Positions 31,874-42,489 of a stretch of DNA of 64,000 nt are shown one piece after another. The stretch is taken from contig NC_088201.1 in NCBI RefSeq assembly GCF_037126465.1, forward strand, positions 189,560,031 to 189,624,030, read 5' to 3'. The notes below the pieces were generated by a model. The model was not told the origin of the DNA. It did not search any database and saw only the letters and a list, made by a program, of their open reading frames with translations. This DNA is from Ornithodoros turicata (lineage: Eukaryota > Arthropoda > Arachnida > Ixodida > Argasidae). How positions within the stretch are numbered: position 1 is the stretch's first letter; every line of letters starts with the position of its first letter. A program made the position numbers and the translations under genes.

Positions 31874-32680
31874 GCATTCACCCCGTAGACGCCGACGAGA
31901 CCGGACGCGTCCGCTCTTTCGCTTCGTTTCGGGGGTTATTCCCGCAGCTTAAACAGCTCTTTCAAGAGCTTCGCATGCGCTTCCTGTATGCAGTGCCAGG
32001 ATTATTCTTCGGCATCGTCCAGCAAACTTTCAGACATCGTACACCGCCGCCGGAGTGGCCTATAGATGGCTGCATCAATGCTCAAAGTCAACGCGGATGG
32101 CATCACCATGGCGTCCGACAGCGAGGAAATCAACTCCTCATGGGACATGGATATCGTCGACACAGAGGCACCAAACAGCGATTGGCATTCTGAATCGGAT
32201 GCCGCGTCTGTAGCATCCCAGGACAACAACAGCTTCGCCGAATCGACTGACCGTGAACTAGCGGATGACGAAGACGGATTTGTTCTCCCTTCCCGGGAAC
32301 AGAAACGACGACGAAGGGCAGCTCGCCGGTTTAGTGGCTCAAGCGACGACACTGTAAAAAGTGTCAACAGAGTGACCACCCGACATGTCGATCACGGATT
32401 AACTGTGCTTTTCCGGCCCGTTGGTAAGCAGAGCAGCGTTTCTTGTTTCCGTCTCCTACAGCTAGAAGAATTCATCGCATCTGAAGCTCCCAATGACCTC
32501 TCAGAAATCCGTGTGAGCCACGCTAAGAACATAACAGCAGTCGATGAGAGAACCCAGAGAGGAGTAAACAAATCCCTTGGACTCTCGCGTCTCTGTGCCA
32601 CACCTGTTAGTGTTTTTCTACCGGTCGCCAAACAGGGAGTAAGACAGATATCCCACATTGGACACGCTCCGATCTAGCAC
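31874..32680 (+). pseudogene. Retrotransposon 5' UTR and ORF1 N-terminal half
   Basis: It continues the 5' UTR broken at 30783. ORF1 starts at 32066 (MAASMLKVNADGITMASDSE). It has an acidic stretch (DDEDGFVLPSREQ), a basic patch (KRRRRAARR), then TVLFRPVGKQSSVSC, LEEFIASEAPNDLSEIRVSH, AKNITAVDE and LGLSRLCATPVSVFLPVA, the conserved ORF1 module also seen at 3.9 and 48.4 kb. It ends after 203 residues; the zinc knuckles are absent, so this is a 3'-shortened fragment. The protein would package element RNA. Confidence 0.75.
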
Positions 32681-32932
32681 TGAGAACGAGGCTTAGACGG
32701 AAGTGAGCACTCTCTCCAACAACTGCGGGGGGGGGGGGATACCCCCCCGCGCGTATAATATGTACTGACGTAACCTAACCTAACCTCACTAAGGAATTTG
32801 CAAATTACAGCGCAATTTATTACTAGCGTACGCGCGACTTCCGGTTAGCCTTGTTCCCAGGAGGGGGGTCCGATATGGGAATTTTGCAATTTCGGCAAAA
32901 CAGGCCACAGCGGGCATCATTAGTGTTTCGCA
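32681..32932. other. Unassigned; G/C tract
   Basis: 32726-32752 is a G-run followed by ATACCCCCCCGCGCG, a small palindromic GC tract. CCTAACCTAACC follows at 32772-32784. Nothing coding was seen before the next element at 32933. Confidence 0.4.
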
Positions 32933-34025
32933 CAGGCTCCAACAGCTCCCCATAGAGCCCATAGTTTGAGATAATTCACACAACAGTGGGCACACGACCA
33001 ATGAGAGTGCAACGTTGTAGAAATTATGCAATGCCAGTCGGCCAATCAGGAGTCTTAACTTTGGCTGAGCTTTCGGCCGGTTCTGACTACCATCGACTTC
33101 TACCAGATTTCACGCCTATCGCCGTTACCCGATATGCAAAATAACTGAAGCTTCTTTTGGCTAAAAGAAACATTTATTTGACACAAAACACTGATTCAAT
33201 GATCTGATACATGGGTGGACTGTGAATACAAAGTCCACTGCGTTGTTGACGCACTGTAACTAAGTTCGAACTTGAAGCAAAACGAACACAGCCCTCGAAA
33301 TCCGACACGGCCCGAGCGTGTTCTTCACCCTCCAACCGCTCCAACTCACGAAGCATTCCAGTTCCGGAGTTGATAGACTGTTCGTCGTGGGATAGTAGTC
33401 GTGTCCAGGAACAGCACAACACACGTTGAATCACATCGACGCATAAATAAAGCAGCGAACGCTTCTACAAACTGTTCTGCCGATTGACATCACTGAAACA
33501 CGGAACACAAGAGGACGCCGTGCCGGCCGATTTTATGATGAGCATCTTCTTTCGTCGCTTGCAGAGCGGAAGGCACTTGCGTGGTACGTAATCGTAATCC
33601 TGTCTTTGTTGTCTGTCCCCAAAATCCAAAGGCGCCCGAACGCGTTCTTCACTCTCCAACCGCTCCAACCCACTAAGCATTCCAGTTCCGTAGTTGATAG
33701 ACTGTACGTGGGATAATAGTCGTGTCCAGGAACAGCACAACACGCTTAGAATCACAAACTGTTCTGCCGATTGACATCACCGAAACACGGAACACAAGGC
33801 GACGGACGCCGTGCCAGCCGATGCGAGCTATTTCGAAACTATGCGGAAACTGTCGAAACGGCCGCCGGGACGCTGCACGCACATGCGCGCGTAGAAAATG
33901 CGATTTCAAAACATTGTCGACCAATCGGAGCGCGCTCACAGTCTAGGCCAATGAGCTTGCAACGTTGTAGATTGGCGTAGTGGTACATACTCTACAGCCG
34001 CATCATCGGTTACCTGAGGAGGACT
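32933..34025 (-). mobile_element. 1.09-kb DNA-type element, copy 2, inverted
   Basis: A reverse-complement copy of 30784-31873 over its full length, flanked by its own direct repeat GTTTCGCA (32925-32932 and 34026-34033). Different flanks show an independent insertion, not a duplication of the first. The short frames match those of copy 1 (for example TVYQLRNWNA, SFEIARIG), with differences that do not favour coding preservation. Together the two copies form inverted arms with a 1.06-kb loop. Confidence 0.85.
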
Positions 34026-34033
34026 GTTTCGCA

Positions 34034-34231
34034 TACGTCTCTCAGTGACGCCGATTTCGCGCAGCGTCTTCGCTCGGGGGTGACTGTCACCAGAGTGAAA
34101 CATCTAGGAAAAAGTGACTCAGTGAAACTTGTGTTCGCCACAGGGCCCCCATGCCCCGGTCCGTGCATGTTGGTGCGACAAAATTTCCTGTAATTTCCTG
34201 TCCTGTTCCGACTGGTAACTACCATAAGTAG
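34034..34231 (+). pseudogene. ORF1 fragment, plus-strand duplicate
   Basis: SLSDADFAQRLRSGVTVTRV then KHLGKSDSVKLVFATG match the minus-strand ORF1 at 25865-25937. At about 34190 the sequence jumps to RT codons, showing a deletion of roughly 2.6 kb relative to the minus copy (all of the endonuclease and the zinc knuckle). Confidence 0.7.
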
Positions 34232-35016
34232 TAGAGCCCTGCACGGGCCCGCGGGCCGAGCCGGGCTTGTTATTGGCTGTGTGCTCAGGGCAGGGCCGAC
34301 AAAATACGCTAGCACCGCGGTCCGGGCCGGGCCCGGGCCGACAAATATGTTTCCGAGAGTCAGGCCCGGCCGGGCCGACAAATATGTTTCCGAGAGTCAG
34401 GCCCGACCGGGCCACGCAGCTAATTGCACACAATGGAGATGCATTAGTTCATATCATCATGCGCATGCGTCATTCCTGTGCATATTTTGCAAAGACAAGC
34501 AAGGGATACTGCATTAGGCATATGATTCGACCCACATTGCTCGTCACTCCTCACGTATTTCACAATCACTTGGCAAAGCTTGGTGAGAGGGGTATGGACT
34601 GGGAGAAGGAGTTTGTCGATTGCATCCTTTACCTCCGCAAAATCTTGACAGTGTAACGATAACGCCCATGCCCGCGTACGTTCTGGATTTAATTTGGTCT
34701 GGTGCGGCTATGGTGTTAAACCACCATCACTTGTATGTTTGTCTTCTCTACTTATAAATTTACTGATAAATTTGTTTGGTAATCGCCAGAAACGCGTATG
34801 TCGCGGCTGGAAATACTATGCCGGGATCTACTCGCCGGGTCACCGGGCCGGGCTCTAGTCACTGGGTCACCGGGCAAGGCCGGGTCGGGCCGCATAAAAA
34901 TATGAAGGTTATGAAGGGCCGCATAAATATGAAGGGCCGCATAAAAATATGAAGGCCATTTTTCGATGCGCCCGTACCGGGTCGGGCCCGGACAAGTCGG
35001 CCCGTGCAGGGCTCTA
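34232..35016. mobile_element. hAT-like element with CGGGCC motif ends, 785 bp
   Basis: The ends are TAGAGCCCTGCACGGGC and its inverted match GTGCAGGGCTCTA. The flanks are ATAAGTAG (34224-34231) and CTAAGTAG (35017-35024): an 8-bp duplication with one mismatch, and the uninterrupted target CTAAGTAG is present in the minus copy near 23200. The ends hold repeated CGGGCCGG/GCCCG motifs, including a 35-bp direct repeat (about 34355-34410) with CGACAAATATGTTTCC. No transposase is encoded. Confidence 0.85.
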
Positions 35017-35024
35017 CTAAGTAG

Positions 35025-36245
35025 TACAAGACTCTCGCCAGCAGGACTGCCTCAAGGCAGTATCCTTAGCCCGGTCAGCTTCAACACAGTGATGGCTCGT
35101 CTCACTTTTGCCATCCCCAGTTTGTCTCCTCCAGTACACCTTAGCATCTACGCTGACGACCTCACCATATGGACAGCAGGGCGTAAATTCCCTCAGATGA
35201 GCAGACACATCCAGAAAGCCCTCACGGAAATCAAAGACTATCTAGACAAAGTAGACCTCTCCGCCTCCGCAGAGAAGTCAACGTACATGATAGTCAACAA
35301 GAAGAAAAGGAAAGACGCAGCCATCTTGAACATAGATGGAGAACTCATTCCAAGGGTCAAAGAACAGAAGCTACTCGGCCTCATCATTGACGAACGCTTA
35401 TCCTGGAGGCCATACTTGAATGCCATCGAGGCTGCAGCGACTCTGTGCCGCAATGCACAAGAGAGACTCTATGGAACCACATGGGGATCTTCTCTTCACT
35501 CCCTACTCTTGGTGCACCAGGCTCTTAGCATCTCTAGAATCCTCTACGGCTTGCCTTTCACCCTCCCCTGTAAAACAGGCATGGAGAAACTGGAGATCAT
35601 CAACCGTGGAGGCATCAAAACCGCCTTGGGGCTTCCACAAGCCGCCAGCAACGTCAAAACGTTAGCAGAAGCAAAATCTATCCATTACGTCTGGCCTCCA
35701 CCCAAAAGCTCCTTATTCAGTTTCTCAGACTGAGGAAAACGCCAGCATAAATGAAATAATCAGACGAATCGAATCCCACAACTCCTCCCGTTTCGGCAAC
35801 CTCCTCGATACCTTCAGGATATTGGCCAAGCCCCTTCCTCCAGATATTCGTCCCAGCGAACCATGGCGGGCCTCTAATATCCAAGTTACAACATCCATTC
35901 CCCATATCCGAAACAACAACATGTCACCTCTGGTCGCCCACTCGATTGCAAAAGATTTCATCGAGGAAGCATATCACCTGCAGCTCAACGAATTCACCGA
36001 CAGATCTGTGAACCAAAGATCTGGCTCCAGCACTGCAGCCTACCACATTTTAGTACTGGACATTTCGTGGAAGGGTCGCATCCAAGAGCAAGTATCCTCG
36101 ACTACAGCAGAACAGACCGCCCTCCTCCATGTAGTAAGATGACTAGCAACAGCACAACCACCAGCAGTGGTAATCCTCTCTGATTCTCGAGCAGCTCTTG
36201 CCCGCCTTCAACACCCTAGACCACTCTTTCAATATCAGTCTTCAG
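35025..36245 (+). pseudogene. RT and RNase H, plus-strand duplicate
   Basis: It matches the minus copy at 21911-23200. GLPQGSILSPVSFNTVMARL and IYADDLTIW (catalytic YADD intact here) are followed by the thumb region to 35733. After a frameshift, RNase H reads EFTDRSVNQRSGSS (the TDGS glycine is changed), VSSTTAEQTALLH, then a stop, then a SDSRAAL-type block at about 36180. The 3' part is interrupted by the element at 36246. Confidence 0.85.
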
Positions 36246-37155
36246 CATAGATTGAGAAGTTACATAGATTACTCGTCAAAAAGAACTCGTTACAACTTAA
36301 GTCACCGTGTGCAAAATGTAACTAAGTTAATAACGAAGTTCTTCAGCCTGAAATGTAACTCGCAGTTACTGAGTTACTTAAAAAAAGAACGAGTTACTTC
36401 CAAGTTACTTCGGACACAAAATAGCATGAGCGCAGAAAAAAACAGCGCGCGTGAGCAGTTGAGCTAGACCTTGAGTTGCCTGCGGAGGAGTGCAACGCTC
36501 TTAGACACGTTTTCCTTTATGTCCAACAATAGACCTCTCCCTGTTTGTAAACAAATGACCTCGTCGTGTTCGACAGCGCCCAAATTTGGTAGAATTGAAC
36601 TACGCTCAAAGCTAGAGGTGAACAAGGTGGCGTCCGAAATTCACGGTCTTGAGGAGATTACGATATGGTGCCTGAAAGGGACGCGACCCTCGGTCCTGGT
36701 TTTCTTTCAATGGGAGGCAGCGAACAAGTGCCCGTTCGTGGAACCCAGCCCTCTCCTCCCGATTTGTTTTGGTTTCTGTCTGTCTACCAATGTCGTGATG
36801 ACGTTTCTCTGGTAGAGGTGCATTCGAACGCTTGCATCTTACTCCCCGTGGGCGCACAATGGTTCAGCTTTATTTCAATGGCAGCGGTTCTTACTTCCTC
36901 AATAAAATACTGTCATTGATTGAATATCACGTTTTATGGCAAAAATGGCATGAAGGAACCGGAGAGAAAGCAAGAAAATATGTGGACGTGAGAGAAAAGC
37001 GAGTTAAAAGTAACTTGGAACTTAAGTTACTTTGGCAAAGTTACCTGAAGAAGGAACCAGTTCCTCTGAAAGTTACCGCGGCGCAAAAGTACCGAGTTGA
37101 GTTACAAGTTAGAAAAAAAAAACTTAGTTACAGTAACGAGTTACCTCGAACTCTG
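36246..37155 (+). mobile_element. Non-autonomous hAT-like element, GTTAC-motif family, plus copy
   Basis: A reverse-complement relative of 21024-21910 with the same flanking repeat (GTCTTCAG at 36238-36245 and 37156-37163, the complement of CTGAAGAC) at the same spot in the host retrotransposon. The ends are CATAGATTGAGAAGTTAC and TTACCTCGAACTCTG. Shared site and duplication mean this is one insertion copied with its host. Confidence 0.85.
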
Positions 37156-37163
37156 GTCTTCAG

Positions 37164-37832
37164 TGGCTACCATCACACGTCGGAATCGCAGGCAATGAGC
37201 AAGTCGACAAATTGCCCACAGAAGTGCACAATCTTCCCCCCTCCATACAAGCCCCCTTCGACCCCAACGCCACACACGTGGCAGTATTCAGATACATAGG
37301 AAGCATCCAACATGCTACTGTGGGCACCACCACATCGGATAGACCCCAGTGCCCCACCAAAGAGCTTCCAAGGCGGAAAGTAGCCACAATACATCGCATC
37401 CGCACTTGTAGTGCCTTCACGCCGGCCTCTCTACATAAAATTGGGATTGCAGACAGCCCACTATGCGCTCAATGCCAGGAGACTGCCGACCTAGAGCATA
37501 TCCTCCTACACTGTACCTCCTACGAAGAAGAAAGAAGCTCCCTTCAGCGATCCCTACGGCATGAAGGCAAAGCACACGCTATATTAACGGACATCACGCA
37601 CCCACAAGGCACCTACAATGAAAGGGGCAGAGTGAGAGACACCCTACTCCAATTCATGGAGGACACTAGACTTTTCAACATCTACCCTCCCCCTCTCTCT
37701 ACTTTATTTCCTCTTTCCCTTCCCCAAGGAAACGAAACGTGCCGCCTTCTTGAGCAGGCAGACCTTGTTTCCACTTCCTCTACATCAACGTCACCCCCCC
37801 CACACACACACACTCCCCCGCGCCGTTTGCAC
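37164..37832 (+). pseudogene. RNase H end, C-terminal zinc motif and 3' UTR
   Basis: After the insertion the RNase H end resumes (NEQVDKLPTEVHNLPPS-like), then RPQCPTKELPRRKVATIHRI and SPLCAQCQETADLEHILLHC, a CX2CX7HX4C-type zinc motif at the ORF2 C-terminus of these elements. The stop is near the end of the 226-codon frame. The 3' UTR has a CACACACAC tract (37797-37817) and ends where TTCTCCTGCGCTACGAAGAG begins. Confidence 0.8.
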
Positions 37833-38360
37833 AACCTTCTCCTGCGCTACGAAGAGAGATGTATGTTTCTCCATCGCTCCTTTCCAAGATAATTGCTCTG
37901 CGGACATTCACCCTGTAGACGCCGACGAGTGCGGACGCGTCAGCCGTTTCTCTCCGTTTCGGGGCTTATCCACGCCGCTTAAACAGCTCTTTTCAGAGCT
38001 TCGCATGCGCTTCCTGTATGCAGTGCAGAGATTATTCTTCGGCATCGTCCAGCAAACTTCTAGACGTCGCACACCGCAGCTGGAGTGTCCTAAAGATGGC
38101 TGCATCAGTGCTCCAAGGCAACTCGGATGGCATCACCACGGCGTCCGACAGCGAAGAAATCAACCCTTGATGGGGTATGGATATCGTCGACGCAGAGGCA
38201 ACAAACAGCGATCGGCAATCTGCATCGGATGCCGCGTCTGAAATATCCCAGGACAACAATAGATTGGCCGAGTCGACGGACCCCGAACCAGCGGACGACG
38301 AAGACGGTTTTGTTCTCCCTTCCCGGGAACAGGAACGACGAAGGGCAGATCTGACCATGG
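37833..38360 (+). pseudogene. 5' UTR and ORF1 start of a retrotransposon, plus duplicate
   Basis: Same sequence as 20341-20702 and 31882-32300. ORF1 starts near 38096 (ATGGCTGCATCAGTGC), but a TGA follows after GAAATCAACCC; the frame continues as DAEATNSDRQSASDAASE and DDEDGFVLPSREQERRR. It is joined at about 38350 to a different ORF1. Confidence 0.65.
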
Positions 38361-39643
38361 ACGGTTCGGGGACGGCTGGCTGGGAACCCTATTGGTTCGC
38401 TTCTCGCAAAATTGTATTTGAGGACGACGTCCGCGTGTTCCTTCGAGCTGGGTTGTCTTCCGTCCCCATCACTCTTGTCCCGAATAACGAGTCACGCCTT
38501 TCGCTCGAGAATCCGCGGCTGATCCAACGTGAGTTTGAGCGTGCCTCTTCCGCTTATATGAATATCTGCGATATGCGTTCCTACTCTCGTAGTGGCATGA
38601 TCTGTCGATCCTCGAACCCGCTGTCGGTGATAGACCTCCTGAAATATGATCATTTTGGCGCTGTCCCTGTGCGTGCTTTCGTCTCTCCTCACCTGACGTG
38701 TGTCAAAGGCATGCATCTCTCGCGTTGTAGACTTGTCCTTGTCGGCGGTCGACCTTCTCGATTTGTTTATTCCCTGCGATGTCCTCTCTGTTTAACGCTG
38801 CGGCAGGCTTGTTAACGCCGTCGAATCTCCCATTGGCTGCGTCATTGTTACTTTTATGGGACAAACCCGCCCGCTCGAGGTCTAAGCTTGGCCGTGTATC
38901 TTTCCGGTGGATGACTTCATTCGGCGCCCTTTGCAGTGTGCACAGTGCAGGCGCTTCTGTCATCGCGCTAAGTCATGTCGTTCTGCTGTTCGCTGCAAGA
39001 AGTGTTCCCTTGATCATTCGGACTCGGTATGTCGGGCTTCTCAGCTCTCTTGTTGCCTCAGCAGAAGTCCGTATGCGACCGATTCGGATTCCGTCCGGCG
39101 AGGGAGTCCGAGCTCTCCGTCTTACACACTACGGATACTAACCCGTGCTCGCGCGCTGAAACCGTGAATATTATCTCGTCACGTTCTGCGTCTTCTTCAT
39201 ACAGCGCTGTTTCCTCTGCCGGCATTTACCATTTTCCTTGTCGGGATGACCTGGTTAAGCTTATCGATGCTTGCATCTCTGAGGCTCTCGAGAAGTTGTT
39301 GCGTCCCCCTGCTCCAGAGGATGCTGACGCCGCCCCGTATCCAGTTGGTGCTTCCCCTCCCCCTACTGTCCCTTCTGCTCCTAGCTCTCTTTCTGCTGCC
39401 GCCTCCGGTTGCGCTACCCCTGCTGTATGCCCTCCTCTGCCTCCTCCTTCGCTTCCCCCTGCTTTCCACGAGCCTCCTCCTGAGCCCATGGTGAGGTCTG
39501 CTTCGCAAGACTGTCCTTCTGCCAAGAGTGTAGGTGTGCCCTCACCTCCTTCTCCTTCTCAGCACAAAAAGGCCTGCCAAGTCCCCAAGGACCTTCTGGC
39601 TCAAATTGTCAAGTCGAGTATTGCTTCTGATGGTCCTCCTTAA
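38361..39643 (+). pseudogene. ORF1 of a second retrotransposon (element C)
   Basis: MDGSGTAGWEPYWFASRKIV and FEDDVRVFLRAGLSSVP start an ORF1 N-terminal module, with LIQREFERASSAYMNIC next. After frameshifts zinc knuckles appear at 38935-39050 (CAQCRRFCHRAKSC, then CKKCSLDHSDSVC). A Pro/Ser/Ala-rich C-terminal part (39200-39643) ends SSIASDGPP and a stop. Frameshifts at about 38815-38907 and 39120 break the frame. Confidence 0.7.
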
Positions 39644-41065
39644 AACCCTTCAGTGGAACTGCCGCAACGTCTTGACCTCGCTCATTGACCTTCATGTGCG
39701 AATCTGTACTTACTCCCCTCACATAGTGTGTCTGTAGGAATATTGGCTTCTTTCTGGCGACGCCTTCTCCATCCCTGGCTTCTCTACTTTCCGCTGTGAC
39801 AGGGACAACAGGCGTGGTGGGGGCCTCGTCACGCTTGGTAGCTCTGCCCTCGCCTCATCATCATGTACCCCAGCTGCAGAGCTTCTTCTAGTCCAGCTCT
39901 GCGCCCCATGTGGGCTTCCCCGGTTTTTTTTTTTTTTTTTTTGCTAATGCGTACTGCCCTGGCGGTTTCGTCGACGAGGCTGTCTTTGATTCCGCCCTTG
40001 CTTCTTGCTCGTCCAATATCGTCCTATTGGGCGACTTCAACTCCCACCATTTTCCATGGGACTATCGCACTGACCCCCGCGGCCTGCGTTTGTACGCCTG
40101 GGTCACAGCAAACTCCCTTGCGCTGGCCAACTCGCAGCACTCAACGTTCTTCCGCAATCGCCAATCATCCTCCATTGCCATTTCTTTCTTCTCTGATCCC
40201 TGTCTCATCGCCTTTTGGCAGCCACTCCACATCGTGTCAATAGCGACCATGTGCCTCTTCTCTTCATGGTTGACTCCGCCTCTTTTTCATCTGCCCCATG
40301 TGCTCAGTGTGTGTCATTTTGTCCAGTTATCCTCCCAGGTGGCCTACCTCAACCAGCACCTCCTGCAGGACGTGTGCGACATTACCTCCAGCTCACTGTT
40401 CCTCTCGGCCGTCACGGAGTCTGTCTCTGCCGCGTCCTTCTCCAGCGTGAAGCGCACTAGTTGCCCGCTCCCCGCCTGGTGGAATGTGTCCTGCGCCCGT
40501 TCTCTCCCCCTGCGCAAAGCTGCTAGGAAGAAGCTCCTCCACAACACCTGCCCTCTCAACTGGGTGCTTACAAGCGCCTCAAGCCTTCCTTCAAGCTCGC
40601 CGTTTCCAAGGCTATATCTGAGCACTGTTTCTCTCTGCATTCCCATGTGTCGTTTTCCATGCGTCGCGGCTCCCTCTATCGTTTGCTTCGTCGCGCTCCC
40701 TCCCGCCAATGAGCGCTCCTTCCACGACCTTTCCATCCTGTCCGATATATGCTTCCTCCTGAATGAGCGCGCCCGTGATCTCGAGCGCCGCTTTACCAAT
40801 ACGCTGCCGTGGCGCGCTCTTAGTTTCCAGTTGTCCGCTCCCAAGGGATATGTCCCTGTTTCCCTTGACGACCACGATCCGCACATCCACGCATTCTGCC
40901 CCTCTGCTCCCGTCCACGACAAAGTGTCTATCAGACTTCTCAAGTGTGTGTGGTCCTCCCACCCGTCCCTTCTCGTGGGGATTGTCAATGTCTCCCTCCG
41001 GGACTGTTGGATTCCTGTCCAGTGGAAGCTCTCGTGAGTGGTCTTTATCCGCAAGAATCACCTTA
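39620..41065 (+). pseudogene. Endonuclease and start of RT, element C
   Basis: LKTLQWNCRNVLTSLIDLH opens an APE endonuclease; SIPGFSTFRCDRDNRRGGG and VLLGDFNSHHFPWD (catalytic GDFN) follow. A T-run (39924-39942) translated as phenylalanines sits inside the domain and a short piece is missing around it. Frameshifts follow near 40200. The long frame 39910-41037 includes LFLSAVTESVSAASF and LRDCWIPVQWKLS. The RT N-terminal block (WKLS..V.IRK) is cut off at about 41065. Confidence 0.65.
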
Positions 41066-41386
41066 AAGGTAGTGTCCGGAACAAAAACATAGTTGAGCTG
41101 GTGGTGTGTATGGAATCGCGGTAGCTTAAAATTAATGTCACCGAAAAGTTTTCTTCAGAAACGCTGAAAAACATTTACAAACTTGGTTTAACAGAAAAGC
41201 GCAGTCTGCTCCGAGCAGCACCATGTATTCGGGCAACAATGTGCGTAACAACGTCTCTGGCGTCTGTTTTGGTCACATGATTGCGCACATGAATGGAATG
41301 TCAGTTTGTTGTTGATCACTTTGGCGTGACGATTGTGACCGTGTAGCTATCCTGTTTTATCCGTTTCGTCCACTTTGATCTATAAC
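41066..41386. other. Leader region before the THAP remnant
   Basis: A sharp junction with element C lies at about 41065 (AAAGGTAGTGTCCGGAAC). I recognise nothing in it. It could be the 5' end of a transposon carrying the THAP sequence, or host promoter DNA. Confidence 0.3.
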
Positions 41387-42145
41387 ATGGTTGGTGTAAG
41401 TTGTGCTTCGGTCTACTGTACGAGGACTTCAGTGAAAGATCCGACGCTCTCGTTTTTTTCTTTTTCCGAGTGAGGCGGAATTACGGAAGGCATGGATAGA
41501 TGCCTTGGGCAAACCGCCGGACTGGAAGACGGCGAAAGCGGCAAGAGTTTGTTCCGCGCATTTCTCCAGCTGTGGCTTTGAGATGCTTTGAGAGGCTTTG
41601 AGAACTGATCGCTTCAAGTTCCAGTTCGGTCTGGTGAAATCTCCGAGGAATTTGAAGCGTGGGGCTGTTCCTCTTGGCTGTGACGAGCTGTCGCCAGCAG
41701 ACGAATGCGTGGAGCTCACGAAACGACGACGAAAGGATGTGATATCAGAATATATCTCGTTATTGGTAAACTGCAACAGCTGTGTTTGCAGATCGTTGAA
41801 GACGCTGCGAGGGAATATGAGCGCTGACATGGAAATCACCGAAGAGTGTGTTGAAACAGGTAATGTTCCATAGCTTTGTGGAGTTCCAGGGAACCCAGCA
41901 CTCTTCATGCATTTCGTTTTTCACACTCTATTTTTCATATGTGACCCGTGACTGAGTCGTTTAGCTAAAATCGCACGAACAAAGCGAGCATACAATATTT
42001 GTGTTTAGTGCGTGTGCTTTTTGCTTTTGGTGCGTGTGTCACAGCATTTGCTCTATATTATGCAGTTTACAATATATTTCTGCAGGCTCCTACAGAAGCT
42101 ATCCAGTCACAGGCACTTCACATCTCAGTTTCTACAGATAGTGAC
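41387..42145 (+). pseudogene. THAP-domain gene remnant, two exons
   Basis: From the ATG at 41387: VSCASVYCTRTSVKDPTLSF, then after a 1-base shift in a T-run SEAELRKAWIDALGKPPDWK and ARVCSAHFSSCGFE, then after a stop at about 41589 and another shift RFKFQFGLVKSPRNLKRGAV and P. C..(x)C, W, C..H and the final AVP are the THAP zinc-finger signature, a DNA-binding fold of P-element transposases and host regulators. The exon ends ACAG|GTAATG at 41859/41860. A plausible second exon starts at 42086 after TTTCTGCAG and keeps phase to a stop near 42140. Two lesions mean a pseudogene. Confidence 0.7.
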
Positions 42146-42489
42146 CTCTTTGCCATCCTGCTCTGTGACAATGCCTGTTGACCTGAGCTGGCAAGAACAG
42201 TTTACGGAGGTCAGTCGCAACATGCTTCACATGTCACGTTGTTTTGCTTGGAGTCATGTTGAGTAACATGTCTATCCCCTCAGATGCCTCAGTCCCCACA
42301 CGCCCCATGGTCTATCATCACAGGCTCTTCTTTCACTGAGACGATCGCAGCACGGCGCTTGGGGCAACTCCCATAGTTGGCTGGGCTGCAAGGGGTCGAC
42401 ATGCCGGCTGGGCTTTTTACACGGCTGGCCAGCCGTAGAAGGACCTTGTGGGTGCCGTGATGACGGTCACTGGTTTCATATGTGCCGCT
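42146..42489. other. No recognised gene
   Basis: This is the junction between the THAP remnant and retrotransposon E. 42400-42489 may be the 3' UTR of element E (GC-rich, GGCTGGGC repeats). Nothing else was identified. Confidence 0.3.
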
